Shown here one piece after another: positions 1 through 8,213 of a DNA stretch of 14,971 nucleotides. The notes under the pieces are model-generated. The model searched no databases. It saw nothing but the letters and a program-made list of their open reading frames with translations, and had not been told where the DNA came from. The DNA is from CAYFSC01 sp964345695. Lineage in GTDB: Bacteria > Bacteroidota > Rhodothermia > Rhodothermales > Salinibacteraceae. The stretch lies in contig CAYFSC010000069.1 in assembly GCA_964345695.1 (NCBI GenBank), forward strand, positions 1-14,971, read 5' to 3'. The translations under genes and the position numbers were made by a program. Positions within the stretch are counted from its first letter, which is position 1. Every line of letters starts with the position of its first letter.

Positions 1-3000
1 TCTACCGCTCGACGCCCGACGGACGGGTGCTCTTCGCCAACGACGCGCTGATCGAAATGCTCGGCTGCGACTCCTTTGAGGAGTTGGTGGCGTGCGATCT
101 GGAGGCCGACGACTTCGCCGACAGCAACCGCGCGGCCTTCAAAGCGCGTCTGGCCGAAGAGGGGTCCATCCGACAGCACGAAACCCAGTGGACACGAGCG
201 GACGGAAGCACGGTGGCCGTGCTTGAAAGCGCGCATGTAGTGGAGGAGGACGAGGGCATCGTCTACGAGGGCGTCGTCGAAGACATCACCGAGCGCAAGC
301 AAGCCAAGCGGGCCCTTCGCGAACGCGAGACGCGGCTCACCCTCGTCAACAACATCGCGACCGACGTCCTGTCCGACCGCTCGGCCGACACCATCATCGC
401 GCGCACCGTGCAGGCGCTGCGTTCGCACTTCGAGGGGATGCGCGTTCTCTTCTCCCGGATCGACGAGGACGGCCACCTGACCGTCGAAACCACCGAAGCC
501 CCGCCGCACCTGCCGGAGCTGTCGGACTTCACGCTCGACCTGACGCCTGCCCCGTCCTACCTGGGCACCCTGCAGCGCGGCCAGCCCGTCGTTGCCGACG
601 ACGTCAGGGCGGAGGAGAGGCTGATGCCGGTCCTCGATGCGCTCCTGCGCACCGGCGTGCGCGCCTCCATCGACGTGCCGCTCGGCATTCCGGGCGCGTC
701 GGTGAGCCTGCTTACCATGCACGCAGCCGAGTCGGAGGCCTGGACCGAGCACCAGGGCGAAACCCTGATGATCGTGGCGGGCTTTCTCGCGATGGCCATC
801 CAGCAGGTCAAGGCCCAGGAGGAGCGCCGCCGTGCCCTCAAAGAGGCCGAACAGGCCCGCAAGGAAGCCGAACAGGCCAACCACGCGAAGTCGGCGTTCC
901 TGGCCAACATGAGCCACGAGATTCGCACGCCCATGAACGGCGTGATCGGCATGACGAGCCTGCTGCTCGACAGCGATCTGAGCGAGGAGCAGGAGCAGTA
1001 CGTCGAGACGATCCGCACCAGTGGCGACGCCCTGCTGTCCATCATCAACGACGTTCTCGACTTCTCGAAGATCGAAGCCGGCAAGCTGGAGCTGGACCGC
1101 CAGCTCTTCGAGGTCCGGTACATGCTCGAAGACGTGTTGGACGTGGTGGCCCAGCAGGCCTCCGAGAAGGGACTGGACCTGGCGTACCGCGCCGATCCCA
1201 ACGTGCCGATTCAGATCTATGGCGACGCGTCCCGCCTCCGACAGATCCTGCTCAACCTGCTGTCGAACGCGGTCAAGTTTACGTCGGAGGGCGAGGTGAG
1301 CGTTCACCTCCGCGCCGAACGGTTGGTCGAGGTCGGGCCCGACGAATCCATGCCGGGTGCGATCCCCATCGAGCCCGAATCGGTCGAGACGGTGTCTGGG
1401 GACTCCGCGGCGTCGGTCGACGTGACCGCCCCGGAGCAGCCGGCAAACGCCCCGTCCGATGTCGCCCCCGACGCGGTGCCGTACCGTCTTTCGTTTTCGG
1501 TCCACGACACGGGCATCGGCATTCCGGAGGAGAAGCAGCAAAAGCTGTTCGATCCGTTCGCCCAGGCCGATGCGTCGACCACGCGCGAGTTCGGCGGCAC
1601 CGGGCTCGGCCTTGCCATCAGCCAGCGGCTGGCCTCGCTCATGGACGGCGAGATGTCGGTCGAGAGCACGCCCGACGAAGGATCGACCTTCACTCTTACG
1701 TTCAACACTCAGGCCGTCGATCATCCCCGACCGCCGCACCTGCGGACGGGCGACACCGCGTTCGACGGCATGCGGGCCCTGCTCATCTGCGAGCCAGGCG
1801 CCACGCAGCGAGCCGCCGAGATGCATCTGCGCTACTGGGGCCTCTCGACGCGTGTCGAGAGCCTGGAGGCCGTAGCCGCACGGCTCGGGTCGGAGAGCCT
1901 GGTGCTCGACTCGTTCGAGGTGATCGTCATGTACGCCCCCGACGCCATGGACCGCCCCCGGGGCGGCGCCCCCGACGAGGCTGCCCGCATCGCGCGCTGG
2001 GTCAATACCCAGGCCGAGGACGCGGCCGTTCCGGTCGTGCGGATCCTGCGCCCGAACGAACGGGGCAACGCCTCGGAGGAAGGAAAAGAGCGGATTCTGC
2101 GGCAGCCGCTGCATCCGTCCCGCCTGTACAACGCGCTTGCGGATCTGCTGGCGGCCGACGCCAAGGAGGTGATGAAGCCCGCGGCCACCTCGGAGTGGCG
2201 CCTCGAAGATCCGGACGAGCGCTCTCAGATGGGCACCACGCATCCGCTGCGCATTCTCGTCGCCGAGGACAACCGAGTCAACCAGCGGGTGATCGACCGC
2301 ATGCTCACGCGCCTCAACTACGAGGCCGAGCTGGTCGAAAACGGGCAGGAGGTTCTCGACGCGCTCGACGAGCAAACGTATGACTTGATCTTGATGGACC
2401 TCCACATGCCGGAGATGGACGGCCTCGAAGCCACCGAGCACATCATGGAGCACCGCCCAGCGGAGGAGCGTCCGCACATCGTGGCGCTCACGGCCGGCGT
2501 TCTCGACGAGACGCGAAACCACTGTCTGGAGATCGGAATGAACGACTTCCTCGGCAAGCCTGTGCGCATCGGAGACCTCGTTCCGGTGCTCGAAACCGTC
2601 GCTGAAGAGCGCGGAACGCCCGGCGCCAATGCCGCGGCCGAGGCGCCGACAGCCAACGGCACATCGCCCGACGACATCCCGGTCGAATCCTCAGCCCCGC
2701 CCGCCGATGCCCCGGACGCCAACGGCGCGTCTCTCGCTTCCGACACTTCTGGCGACGGGGCCTGCCCCGAGCCCGACGAGACGCCGATGCCTCCGGCACT
2801 CCGAGACCGCACCGACCCGCTCGTCGACACGGATGCGCTCCGCGAACAGGCGCAAAACTTTGGCATCGACCAGATCGACGATCCGTTCATCCAGGAACTC
2901 GTGGTCACCTTCCTCGAAGATGCCACCGCGGCCCTGCGCACGGTGGAGAACGCCGCCGCGGAGGACGATATCACCACGGTCGGTGAGGTGGCCCATCGGC

Positions 3001-3242
3001 TGAAGAGCAGCGGCGAGACGCTCGGGGCGATGGCCTTCGCAGACCTCTGCCGAACCATCGAGCATGCAGCCGACGACAATGACGTGGAGACCGTGTCGGA
3101 CGGGGCCGAGCAGCTGCCGCTGGTGTTTGAACACACCCGCCGGGAGATGCACGAGCTGTTCGATCTGCCGGACGATCGCGATCAGACGACCGACTCCGGA
3201 CGCACTCAGCAATCCTGGCCGTCCGCGACGGAGGAGGCCTGA
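1..3242 (+). CDS. Hybrid sensor histidine kinase with C-terminal HPt (5'-truncated)
   Basis: This is a multistep phosphorelay sensor kinase of BarA/ArcB-like layout. The reading frame is open from the window edge (codon phase from base 3), so the N-terminus is missing; the ATG-like start at 27 lies inside a PAS domain and is not the real start. Domains in order: PAS/PAC (about 3-300, ending in DITERKQ), GAF-like (about 330-800), a short coiled coil rich in K/E/A/Q, HisKA with MSHEIRTPMNG (phospho-His codon 915-917), and HATPase with N box NLLSNAVKF, DTGIGIP and FGGTGLGLA. Next come a degenerate receiver (about 1765-2150), a canonical receiver with LMDLHMPEMDG (Asp codon 2397-2399) and Lys in GKPV, an Ala/Pro/Asp linker, and an HPt domain with AHRLKSS (His codon 2994-2996). 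No membrane segment is visible in the retained part. An acidic insert of roughly 55 residues sits between the N and G1 boxes. It ends 32 bp from the convergent kinase. The signal sensed and the output regulator are unknown. Confidence 0.95.
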   Translation, partial: YRSTPDGRVLFANDALIEMLGCDSFEELVACDLEADDFADSNRAAFKARLAEEGSIRQHETQWTRADGSTVAVLESAHVVEEDEGIVYEGVVEDITERKQAKRALRERETRLTLVNNIATDVLSDRSADTIIARTVQALRSHFEGMRVLFSRIDEDGHLTVETTEAPPHLPELSDFTLDLTPAPSYLGTLQRGQPVVADDVRAEERLMPVLDALLRTGVRASIDVPLGIPGASVSLLTMHAAESEAWTEHQGETLMIVAGFLAMAIQQVKAQEERRRALKEAEQARKEAEQANHAKSAFLANMSHEIRTPMNGVIGMTSLLLDSDLSEEQEQYVETIRTSGDALLSIINDVLDFSKIEAGKLELDRQLFEVRYMLEDVLDVVAQQASEKGLDLAYRADPNVPIQIYGDASRLRQILLNLLSNAVKFTSEGEVSVHLRAERLVEVGPDESMPGAIPIEPESVETVSGDSAASVDVTAPEQPANAPSDVAPDAVPYRLSFSVHDTGIGIPEEKQQKLFDPFAQADASTTREFGGTGLGLAISQRLASLMDGEMSVESTPDEGSTFTLTFNTQAVDHPRPPHLRTGDTAFDGMRALLICEPGATQRAAEMHLRYWGLSTRVESLEAVAARLGSESLVLDSFEVIVMYAPDAMDRPRGGAPDEAARIARWVNTQAEDAAVPVVRILRPNERGNASEEGKERILRQPLHPSRLYNALADLLAADAKEVMKPAATSEWRLEDPDERSQMGTTHPLRILVAEDNRVNQRVIDRMLTRLNYEAELVENGQEVLDALDEQTYDLILMDLHMPEMDGLEATEHIMEHRPAEERPHIVALTAGVLDETRNHCLEIGMNDFLGKPVRIGDLVPVLETVAEERGTPGANAAAEAPTANGTSPDDIPVESSAPPADAPDANGASLASDTSGDGACPEPDETPMPPALRDRTDPLVDTDALREQAQNFGIDQIDDPFIQELVVTFLEDATAALRTVENAAAEDDITTVGEVAHRLKSSGETLGAMAFADLCRTIEHAADDNDVETVSDGAEQLPLVFEHTRREMHELFDLPDDRDQTTDSGRTQQSWPSATEEA

Positions 3243-3274
3243 CGCTGGGACGCGCGTGAGCCGTCGGCAGGGTC

Positions 3275-6200
3275 CTACACGAGGTCGGCGAGCACCGTCC
3301 GGAGTTCGCCACTGCCCACGGGCTTCCGCAGAAAGGTTTCCACTCCGGCGCGGCGGGCCTCGTCTTCGGACACCTGCGCGCTGAAGCCGGACATGAGCAC
3401 GACTGGCAGATCGCTCATGCGCTTCACCTCCCGCGCAAGATCCAGCCCGCCCATTCCGGGCATGGCGTAGTCGGTGAGCACCAGGTCGAAGGCCTCCGGG
3501 TCGTCCTCGATCTCTTGCAGGGCGGCCTGAGCGCTCTGCTGGGTCGTGACCCGATAGCCGAGCCGCTGCAGCCGTACGGTTTCCAGCTCCAAGACCTGCT
3601 CGTCGTCATCGATGAAGAGGATGTGGCCGTTCATGCCAGGGTTGGCGGATTCGTACTCCCCTTCGGCCGGGGCGTCTTCGTCGGCCGAAGCGTCGTCGGG
3701 GGCAGAGCGCGGAATGTAAACGTTGAAGGTCGCTCCTTCCCCCGGCTCGGTGAATACGGTGATCTCGCCGTTATGAGCCTGAACGATCCCGTGGACCACC
3801 GACAGGCCCAGCCCTGTGCCGCGGGCCTCTTCCTTGGTCGTGAAGAAGGGCTCGAAGATGCGATCGCGCGTTTCCGGATCCATCCCGGGCCCCGTATCGC
3901 TGATGGAGAGCCGGACGTATTGCCCCGGACTAAGGTTCAGATATCGGTTGGCAAGGTCGCGGTCGACATCGGTCGTGCGCACGTCCACGTCAAGCACGCT
4001 CTCGTCTTCAGGCCCATGATCTTCCATGGCCTGCGCCGCGTTCGTCATGATGTTCATGGCCACCTGCCGGAGCTGGCTCGGGTCGCCAGCCACCGTGCTC
4101 CCCTCCTCAATTTCGGTGCGTACCTGCACGTCGGGGGGCAGCGACGGCTCCACGAGGTCGATCGACTCGTCCACGATCTCGGCAAGATCGACCGCCACCT
4201 CCACCGCCTTCCCCTCCTGCCGGCTGAACGTGAGCAGCTCCGACACCAGATCGGCCGCGTCGTGCAACCCCTCCTCGGTTTCCTCCAGAAAGGTCGTGGC
4301 CGAGCTGTCGGGCGGAAGGTCCTCCAGCGCCATCTGGAGGTATACGATGGCGGCATGGAGAATATTGTTGAAGTGGTGCGCCACGCCGCCCACCAGCGTG
4401 CCGACGGTCTCCATCTTCTGGGCGTGACGCAACTGCGCTTCGAGCTGCTTGCGCTCTGTCAGGTCGATGCCGATGCCCACGAGCGTGCCGTCAGAAAGGC
4501 GGATGTTCGACCACGAGCAGTGCACCTCTTCGCCCTCCTTGGTGCGCACCACGAAGTCGTCCCACCCCGGTCCCGGCACCTCCAGAAACCGCGCTGCTTC
4601 CTCGCGGTAACCCGGATCCGGGTAGACGGCCTCCATGAGGTTGGATTCCTCGGCGTCTTCGTCGGTCCAGCCGAGCACGCGCTCAAACTCCTTGTTGACT
4701 CGGAAGTCGTCCCGGTTGGGATCGTAGACCGTGATCATCACCGGAATGGCGTCGAACAGCTTCTGCAGGAACTCTTCTTCTCGGCTCAGCTGGTCTTCCG
4801 TCTGCTTGCGCTCCGTGACGTCCCGCGAGCTCGACACCACCTGCGTGAGGTCGCCCTGGTCGTTGCAGATGGCTTCGCCGATCATCTCCAGCCACACGTA
4901 GGAGCCGTCTGCACAGCGCGTGCGGTACAGCGCCGGATCCGGGTCTTCCCCTTTGAGGACGCGGCGGAGGTAGGAGCGGACGGTGTCTTCGTCCGCTGGG
5001 TGTATGTACGTGTAGAGCGAGTTGTCGAGGATCGCTTCCGGCGGCCGCTCCAGCACGCTCTCGGACGAAGGGCTGACCCAGACGGCCCGGCCGGCGGCGT
5101 CGTGCAGCATGACTACATCGCCGACGTGCTCCGCCAGCAACTTGTAGCGCTGCATGCTCTCGTGGAGCGCCTTCTCCGCATCCTTCTGTTCGGTGATGTC
5201 GAGAACGACGGCGATGAACACCGGCGGCGTCTCCTGCCGCGAAAACTGCACCTGGACCTGCACCGGATAGGTGGAGCCGTCGGCGCGCTTTTGCTCCGTC
5301 TCGAACGTCACCATCCGGCGCACGCCTTCGCGCAGCGGATCGAGGCGCTCTTCCAGGTCCGACCGGTCGAGGGAGGTGATGTCTGTAGGCGCCATGGACA
5401 GCAGCGCGTCCTCGTCGTACCCCAGGTGCTGGCGCGCCCCGCGGCTGACCTGCACGAACTGGAGGGTGTCTGCCCGGAAGACGTAAAACTCGGCCGCCGA
5501 TGCGTCGAGCAGGCGTCCGAAGCGCTGCACGACCGACGCCCGCTCCTTCCGCTCGGTGATGTCGAGGTGCGTCCCGATGACGCGGATCGGGTTGCCCTCC
5601 TCGTCGCGCTCGACGACCCGGCCGCGGCTCAGGATCCAGTGCCACCTGCCGTCCTTGGCCTGCAGCCGGTGTTCCACCTCGTAGAAGTCGGTGTTTCCCG
5701 CCAGATGGGGCTGGATGGCGTTCTGGACCGTCTCTTCGTCGTCGGGGTGGATGCGCTCCTTCCAGCTGTCGATGTGCGGGTCGGTCTCATCGAGGTCGAA
5801 GCCGAGCATGGCGGCCCAGCGCTCGTCATAAACGACGTGCCCGGTCTGCACATTCCAGTCCCAGCTCCCCAAGTTGGCGACGCTGAGAGCCATTTCCAGG
5901 CGTTCCTCGCTGTCCCGCAGGGCCGTCTCGGCCTCCTGCCGGTCGGCCGACTCCAGCGCCAGGGCCACAAAATCGGCCAGCGACCCAAGGAGAATCTCCT
6001 CGTCGGCGGTCCACGAACGGGGCGCATCCGCCCCCTCGACCGTGAGCACACCAATCGTCGACTCGCCCACCTGAATCGGCGCGGCAGCGAGCGAGTCCAC
6101 GTTGTTCTTCTGAAGGTAGCGCAGTCCGAACTGTGCCGTCTGCGGGTCTGCGCGGACGTCCTCGATGGTGGTCACCCGGTCGTCGGCGAAGGCGTTGAAG

Positions 6201-7348
6201 TACGACGGACAGGCGTCGACCGTCAGCGTCTCTTTGTCGTCGTGCGTTTGCGCGGCCCGGTCGTAGCTGTCCAGGCACACGATTCGACGGGGCGCCGTTT
6301 CATAGCGCCAGATGTTGACGCGGTCCACGTCCAGTCCGTCTCCGGCGATCTCCGTGATGGCGTGCAGAACGCTTTCGAAGTCGCCCCACACCGCGTGTGC
6401 GCGCTCGGCGAGTTGTGCGATCATGCGGTGATGCCGCTGCAGCCGGGCCTGTTCTTCCTTGCGCGCGAGCCGGCGCTCGTACTCGTCGGTCACGTCTCGC
6501 GCAACGGCCAACGCGGCGCTGTGTCCCTCAAAGCCGAGGGGGTGCGTGTACACCTCCATAATGGTCTGCTGTCCGCTTTTTAGGCGGTGCGTCTGGATGC
6601 GCCCACTGGGTGACGCATCGGCCTCCGAGAGAGCCCGCGCCGGATCGTCGGCCCGGATGTCCGTGATCTGCATGGAGCGAAATTCCTTCTCACTGAACCC
6701 GTAGTGCGCGATGGCCGCCGTGTTGACGGCCAGGAATTGGTTCGTGTCGAGGTCGTACACACACATCGGGATCGGACTCTCCTGCAGCAAAGCCCGAAAG
6801 CACATCTGCCCCTGGTCGGCGGCGGAAGCGGCCGCAAAGGGCGTCTCGCCCGACGATCCGGCGGGCTCCAGTTCGTCTTCCATGACCTGGGCCAGGCGGC
6901 CCAACTGCCGCACGGTACGTTCGGGCACCGACCGCACCTCGGTGTCCAGCACGCAGAGGGTTCCCAGACGCTGCCCGGCCGGCGTCGTCAGCGGCGCACT
7001 GGCACAAAAGCGGATGCCTGGATCGCCGGTGACCCACGGATGGTCGCGGAGGCGCTCGTCGTCGGCCGCGTCCTCGATGACCGTCACCTCGTCCGACGGA
7101 AGCGTGTGCGCGCAGAGCGAGGACTCGGGGGCGGCGGACGACTCCGCCTCCAGGAAGGACGCCCATTCCGGATCGGCATCGACGAGGGAAGCCAGCGTCG
7201 TCGGCACGTCGACGACCAGAGCAATGGGAGCGTCGAGAAGGTGCGCAGCAAGATCGGTGATGCGGCTGAGCGCCCCCTCCGACGGGGACGCCAGAACCGG
7301 ACGCTTACGCAGCACTTGAAATGTCCGACTTCCCTCCTCGCCCTTCAT
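3275..7348 (-). CDS. Cytosolic multi-PAS/GAF hybrid histidine kinase with C-terminal receiver
   Basis: This 1357-residue sensor kinase has no signal peptide or membrane segment, so it is probably cytosolic. Approximate domains: GAF 1 (20-165, ending GTLCVLD); PAS 1 (180-290); GAF 2 (310-470); PAS 2 (475-600, PAS_3-like with IHPDDEE); PAS 3 (605-720); PAS 4 (730-850); PAS 5 (855-965). The PAC ends carry D(I/V/L)TE-type signatures. HisKA follows with GGVAHHFNNIL (phospho-His about 991), then HATPase with N box NIMTNAAQAM, SDTGPGMD and GTGLGLSVV, and a receiver with VLTDYAMPGMGG (Asp about 1293) and Lys in LRKPV. The receiver's acidic FIDDDE patch is intact. The HxFNN phosphoacceptor and FEPFFTTK motif are typical of kinases with a C-terminal receiver and no HPt. 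The ATG at 7348 is preceded by an A/T-rich stretch with no Shine-Dalgarno, as expected in Bacteroidota. Ligands and partner regulator cannot be read from the sequence. Confidence 0.96.
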   Translation of the reverse strand: MKGEEGSRTFQVLRKRPVLASPSEGALSRITDLAAHLLDAPIALVVDVPTTLASLVDADPEWASFLEAESSAAPESSLCAHTLPSDEVTVIEDAADDERLRDHPWVTGDPGIRFCASAPLTTPAGQRLGTLCVLDTEVRSVPERTVRQLGRLAQVMEDELEPAGSSGETPFAAASAADQGQMCFRALLQESPIPMCVYDLDTNQFLAVNTAAIAHYGFSEKEFRSMQITDIRADDPARALSEADASPSGRIQTHRLKSGQQTIMEVYTHPLGFEGHSAALAVARDVTDEYERRLARKEEQARLQRHHRMIAQLAERAHAVWGDFESVLHAITEIAGDGLDVDRVNIWRYETAPRRIVCLDSYDRAAQTHDDKETLTVDACPSYFNAFADDRVTTIEDVRADPQTAQFGLRYLQKNNVDSLAAAPIQVGESTIGVLTVEGADAPRSWTADEEILLGSLADFVALALESADRQEAETALRDSEERLEMALSVANLGSWDWNVQTGHVVYDERWAAMLGFDLDETDPHIDSWKERIHPDDEETVQNAIQPHLAGNTDFYEVEHRLQAKDGRWHWILSRGRVVERDEEGNPIRVIGTHLDITERKERASVVQRFGRLLDASAAEFYVFRADTLQFVQVSRGARQHLGYDEDALLSMAPTDITSLDRSDLEERLDPLREGVRRMVTFETEQKRADGSTYPVQVQVQFSRQETPPVFIAVVLDITEQKDAEKALHESMQRYKLLAEHVGDVVMLHDAAGRAVWVSPSSESVLERPPEAILDNSLYTYIHPADEDTVRSYLRRVLKGEDPDPALYRTRCADGSYVWLEMIGEAICNDQGDLTQVVSSSRDVTERKQTEDQLSREEEFLQKLFDAIPVMITVYDPNRDDFRVNKEFERVLGWTDEDAEESNLMEAVYPDPGYREEAARFLEVPGPGWDDFVVRTKEGEEVHCSWSNIRLSDGTLVGIGIDLTERKQLEAQLRHAQKMETVGTLVGGVAHHFNNILHAAIVYLQMALEDLPPDSSATTFLEETEEGLHDAADLVSELLTFSRQEGKAVEVAVDLAEIVDESIDLVEPSLPPDVQVRTEIEEGSTVAGDPSQLRQVAMNIMTNAAQAMEDHGPEDESVLDVDVRTTDVDRDLANRYLNLSPGQYVRLSISDTGPGMDPETRDRIFEPFFTTKEEARGTGLGLSVVHGIVQAHNGEITVFTEPGEGATFNVYIPRSAPDDASADEDAPAEGEYESANPGMNGHILFIDDDEQVLELETVRLQRLGYRVTTQQSAQAALQEIEDDPEAFDLVLTDYAMPGMGGLDLAREVKRMSDLPVVLMSGFSAQVSEDEARRAGVETFLRKPVGSGELRTVLADLV

Positions 7349-7353
7349 AAAAA

Positions 7354-7373
7354 TGTCGGATACTGATACGACA
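7354..7373. promoter_or_regulatory. Operator-like inverted repeat next to kinase start
   Basis: TGTCG and CGACA form 5-bp arms around a 10-base centre containing a repeated GATA (gatactgata). The element sits 5 bp upstream of the kinase ATG in an A-rich stretch. Its position would suit an operator or part of the promoter. The arms are short, so this may be chance. Confidence 0.25.
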
Positions 7374-7621
7374 AAAAATCGACGTGCTGGAATGGATGAT
7401 GTCTAGAACGATGTCTCCGCGTGGGGGCGGGGCGGAGGCATCCTCCCGGAAGGCGTACTCGTTGCAGACTCTGTCTCCTCGCCATGCGCGCGTCTTCCCG
7501 GCAAAGCGGGGACTGAGGTCATGGATTCTGCCGAGAAGATAACGGGCCTGAGCACGGATGTCGGCCGCCGTCGCTCAGTGGGCGTCCTGTCTCGACGAAC
7601 GGGGACGTCGCTTCGATCAGT

Positions 7622-7762
7622 GATTCGTAGAAAAACGAATCGTCCGGTGCGCTGCTGCACACCGTCTGAAACGACGGGCAGCCTCCCGCCCGCGAAGAAT
7701 GCCCTTCGAGGGCACGTCTCCGTGCGCATCGGAGCGTAGGTGTGCTGGGTGGAGGGAACCCA
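7622..7762. other. Cluster of five short hairpins (candidate structured RNA or decayed DNA)
   Basis: Five inverted repeats follow one another within about 140 bp of non-coding DNA. They are GATTCGT/ACGAATC (7622-7628 with 7635-7641, 6-base loop), CGGGC/GCCCG (7675-7679 with 7688-7692), TGCCCT/AGGGCA (7700-7705 with 7709-7714, loop TCG), CTCCG/CGGAG (7718-7722 with 7730-7734) and TGGGT/ACCCA (7746-7750 with 7758-7762). None is followed by a T-run, so they do not look like intrinsic terminators. GC-rich DNA produces such stems by chance. No known RNA family is recognised. Confidence 0.3.
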
Positions 7763-7908
7763 AATGATGTGCCAATCCTGGATGCCACGGGGCTTCGGGT
7801 CCACACCCTGGATCGCCTCCGCCGATTGCCCCTCCCCGATCTGTCCTGCGCCTGTTCGCCGGAAGCCATCCGCACGGTCGTAGGAAGGGCTTGTTGCGCC
7901 AAAGACAA

Positions 7909-7925
7909 TTCACAAACGTTGTGAA
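7909..7925. promoter_or_regulatory. 17-bp palindrome TTCACAA-acg-TTGTGAA, operator-like
   Basis: A perfect 7-bp inverted repeat separated by 3 bases lies in locally A/T-rich DNA. Its geometry is that of a binding site for a dimeric helix-turn-helix regulator. The nearest start codon is that of the multi-PAS kinase, over 560 bp downstream on the minus strand, so its target gene is unclear. It could control an unannotated transcript in this gap. Confidence 0.4.
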
Positions 7926-8005
7926 CATACTTTCCGCAGCGCGAAAAAACTACTGGCTGCGGCGGTGGGGACGAAAACCTTTTCTAATTCTTGGTGGAGG
8001 ACGAA

Positions 8006-8040
8006 GCAGGTCGTTTTCCCCCGCTAATGCAACGACCCGC
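8006..8040. other. Inverted repeat GGTCGTT/AACGACC
   Basis: The arms at 8009-8015 and 8031-8037 pair perfectly across a 15-base loop. After an A/C mismatch, a GC pair on each side (8006-8007 with 8039-8040) extends the stem. It lies about 175 bp beyond the TonB receptor stop. No T-run follows on the receptor's strand, so termination is not evident. Confidence 0.3.
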
Positions 8041-8077
8041 TTTCTTTCCAGAGAAGAGATGTGGAGACGTGTTTTCG

Positions 8078-8094
8078 CATGGGATTCTCCCATG
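8078..8094. promoter_or_regulatory. 17-bp palindrome CATGGGA-ttc-TCCCATG
   Basis: A perfect 7-bp inverted repeat with a 3-base spacer lies 120 bp beyond the TonB receptor stop codon. It has the same 7-3-7 geometry as the palindrome at 7909-7925 but a different sequence. It could be an operator or a 3'-end hairpin of the receptor mRNA. There is no U-tract on either strand, which argues against a standard intrinsic terminator. Confidence 0.35.
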
Positions 8095-8213
8095 TCGTTC
8101 TCGGACTGCGGACAGACGGTCGGTGTCGGTCGTGGACGAGACCGGATGACTGCTGCTGGGTGGCGGCGACGTACGGATCCCACAACCAGCAGATGCCGCT
8201 GCACCAGGACGAT

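Larger units (their letters stand above)
7349..8213. other. Long intergenic region without a convincing gene
   Basis: About 865 bp lie between the start of the multi-PAS kinase and the end of the TonB receptor, both on the minus strand. Open frames of 60-130 codons exist on both strands, but they overlap one another, show no recognisable domain and have the Arg/Pro/Ser-rich composition of GC-rich shadow frames. The first 40 bp next to the kinase start are A/T-rich and probably hold its promoter, although I cannot place a TTTG/TAnnTTTG pair with confidence. The region contains several short inverted repeats, listed separately. A minus-strand frame at 7519-7908 contains a GRPLSDGGRH-like stretch faintly like the start of IS5-type transposases. 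That is too weak to annotate as a pseudogene. The region could hold a decayed gene, an untranslated leader or a small RNA. Confidence 0.75.

Noticed and set aside
3243..3274. Bidirectional terminator between the convergent kinases
   Set aside because: No stem followed by a T-run on either strand can be found in the 32-bp gap.
3515..6583. Open frame of 1022 codons on the plus strand inside the multi-PAS kinase
   Set aside because: It is antisense to a kinase whose domains are unmistakable, its protein is Arg/Val/His-rich with no domain, and it is the third-position shadow expected in GC-rich coding DNA.
7403..7928. Possible transposase remnant on the minus strand
   Set aside because: Only short, frame-scattered resemblances (GRPLSDGGRH, WHIIWVP) can be pointed to. 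No terminal inverted repeats, target duplication or catalytic residues are visible.
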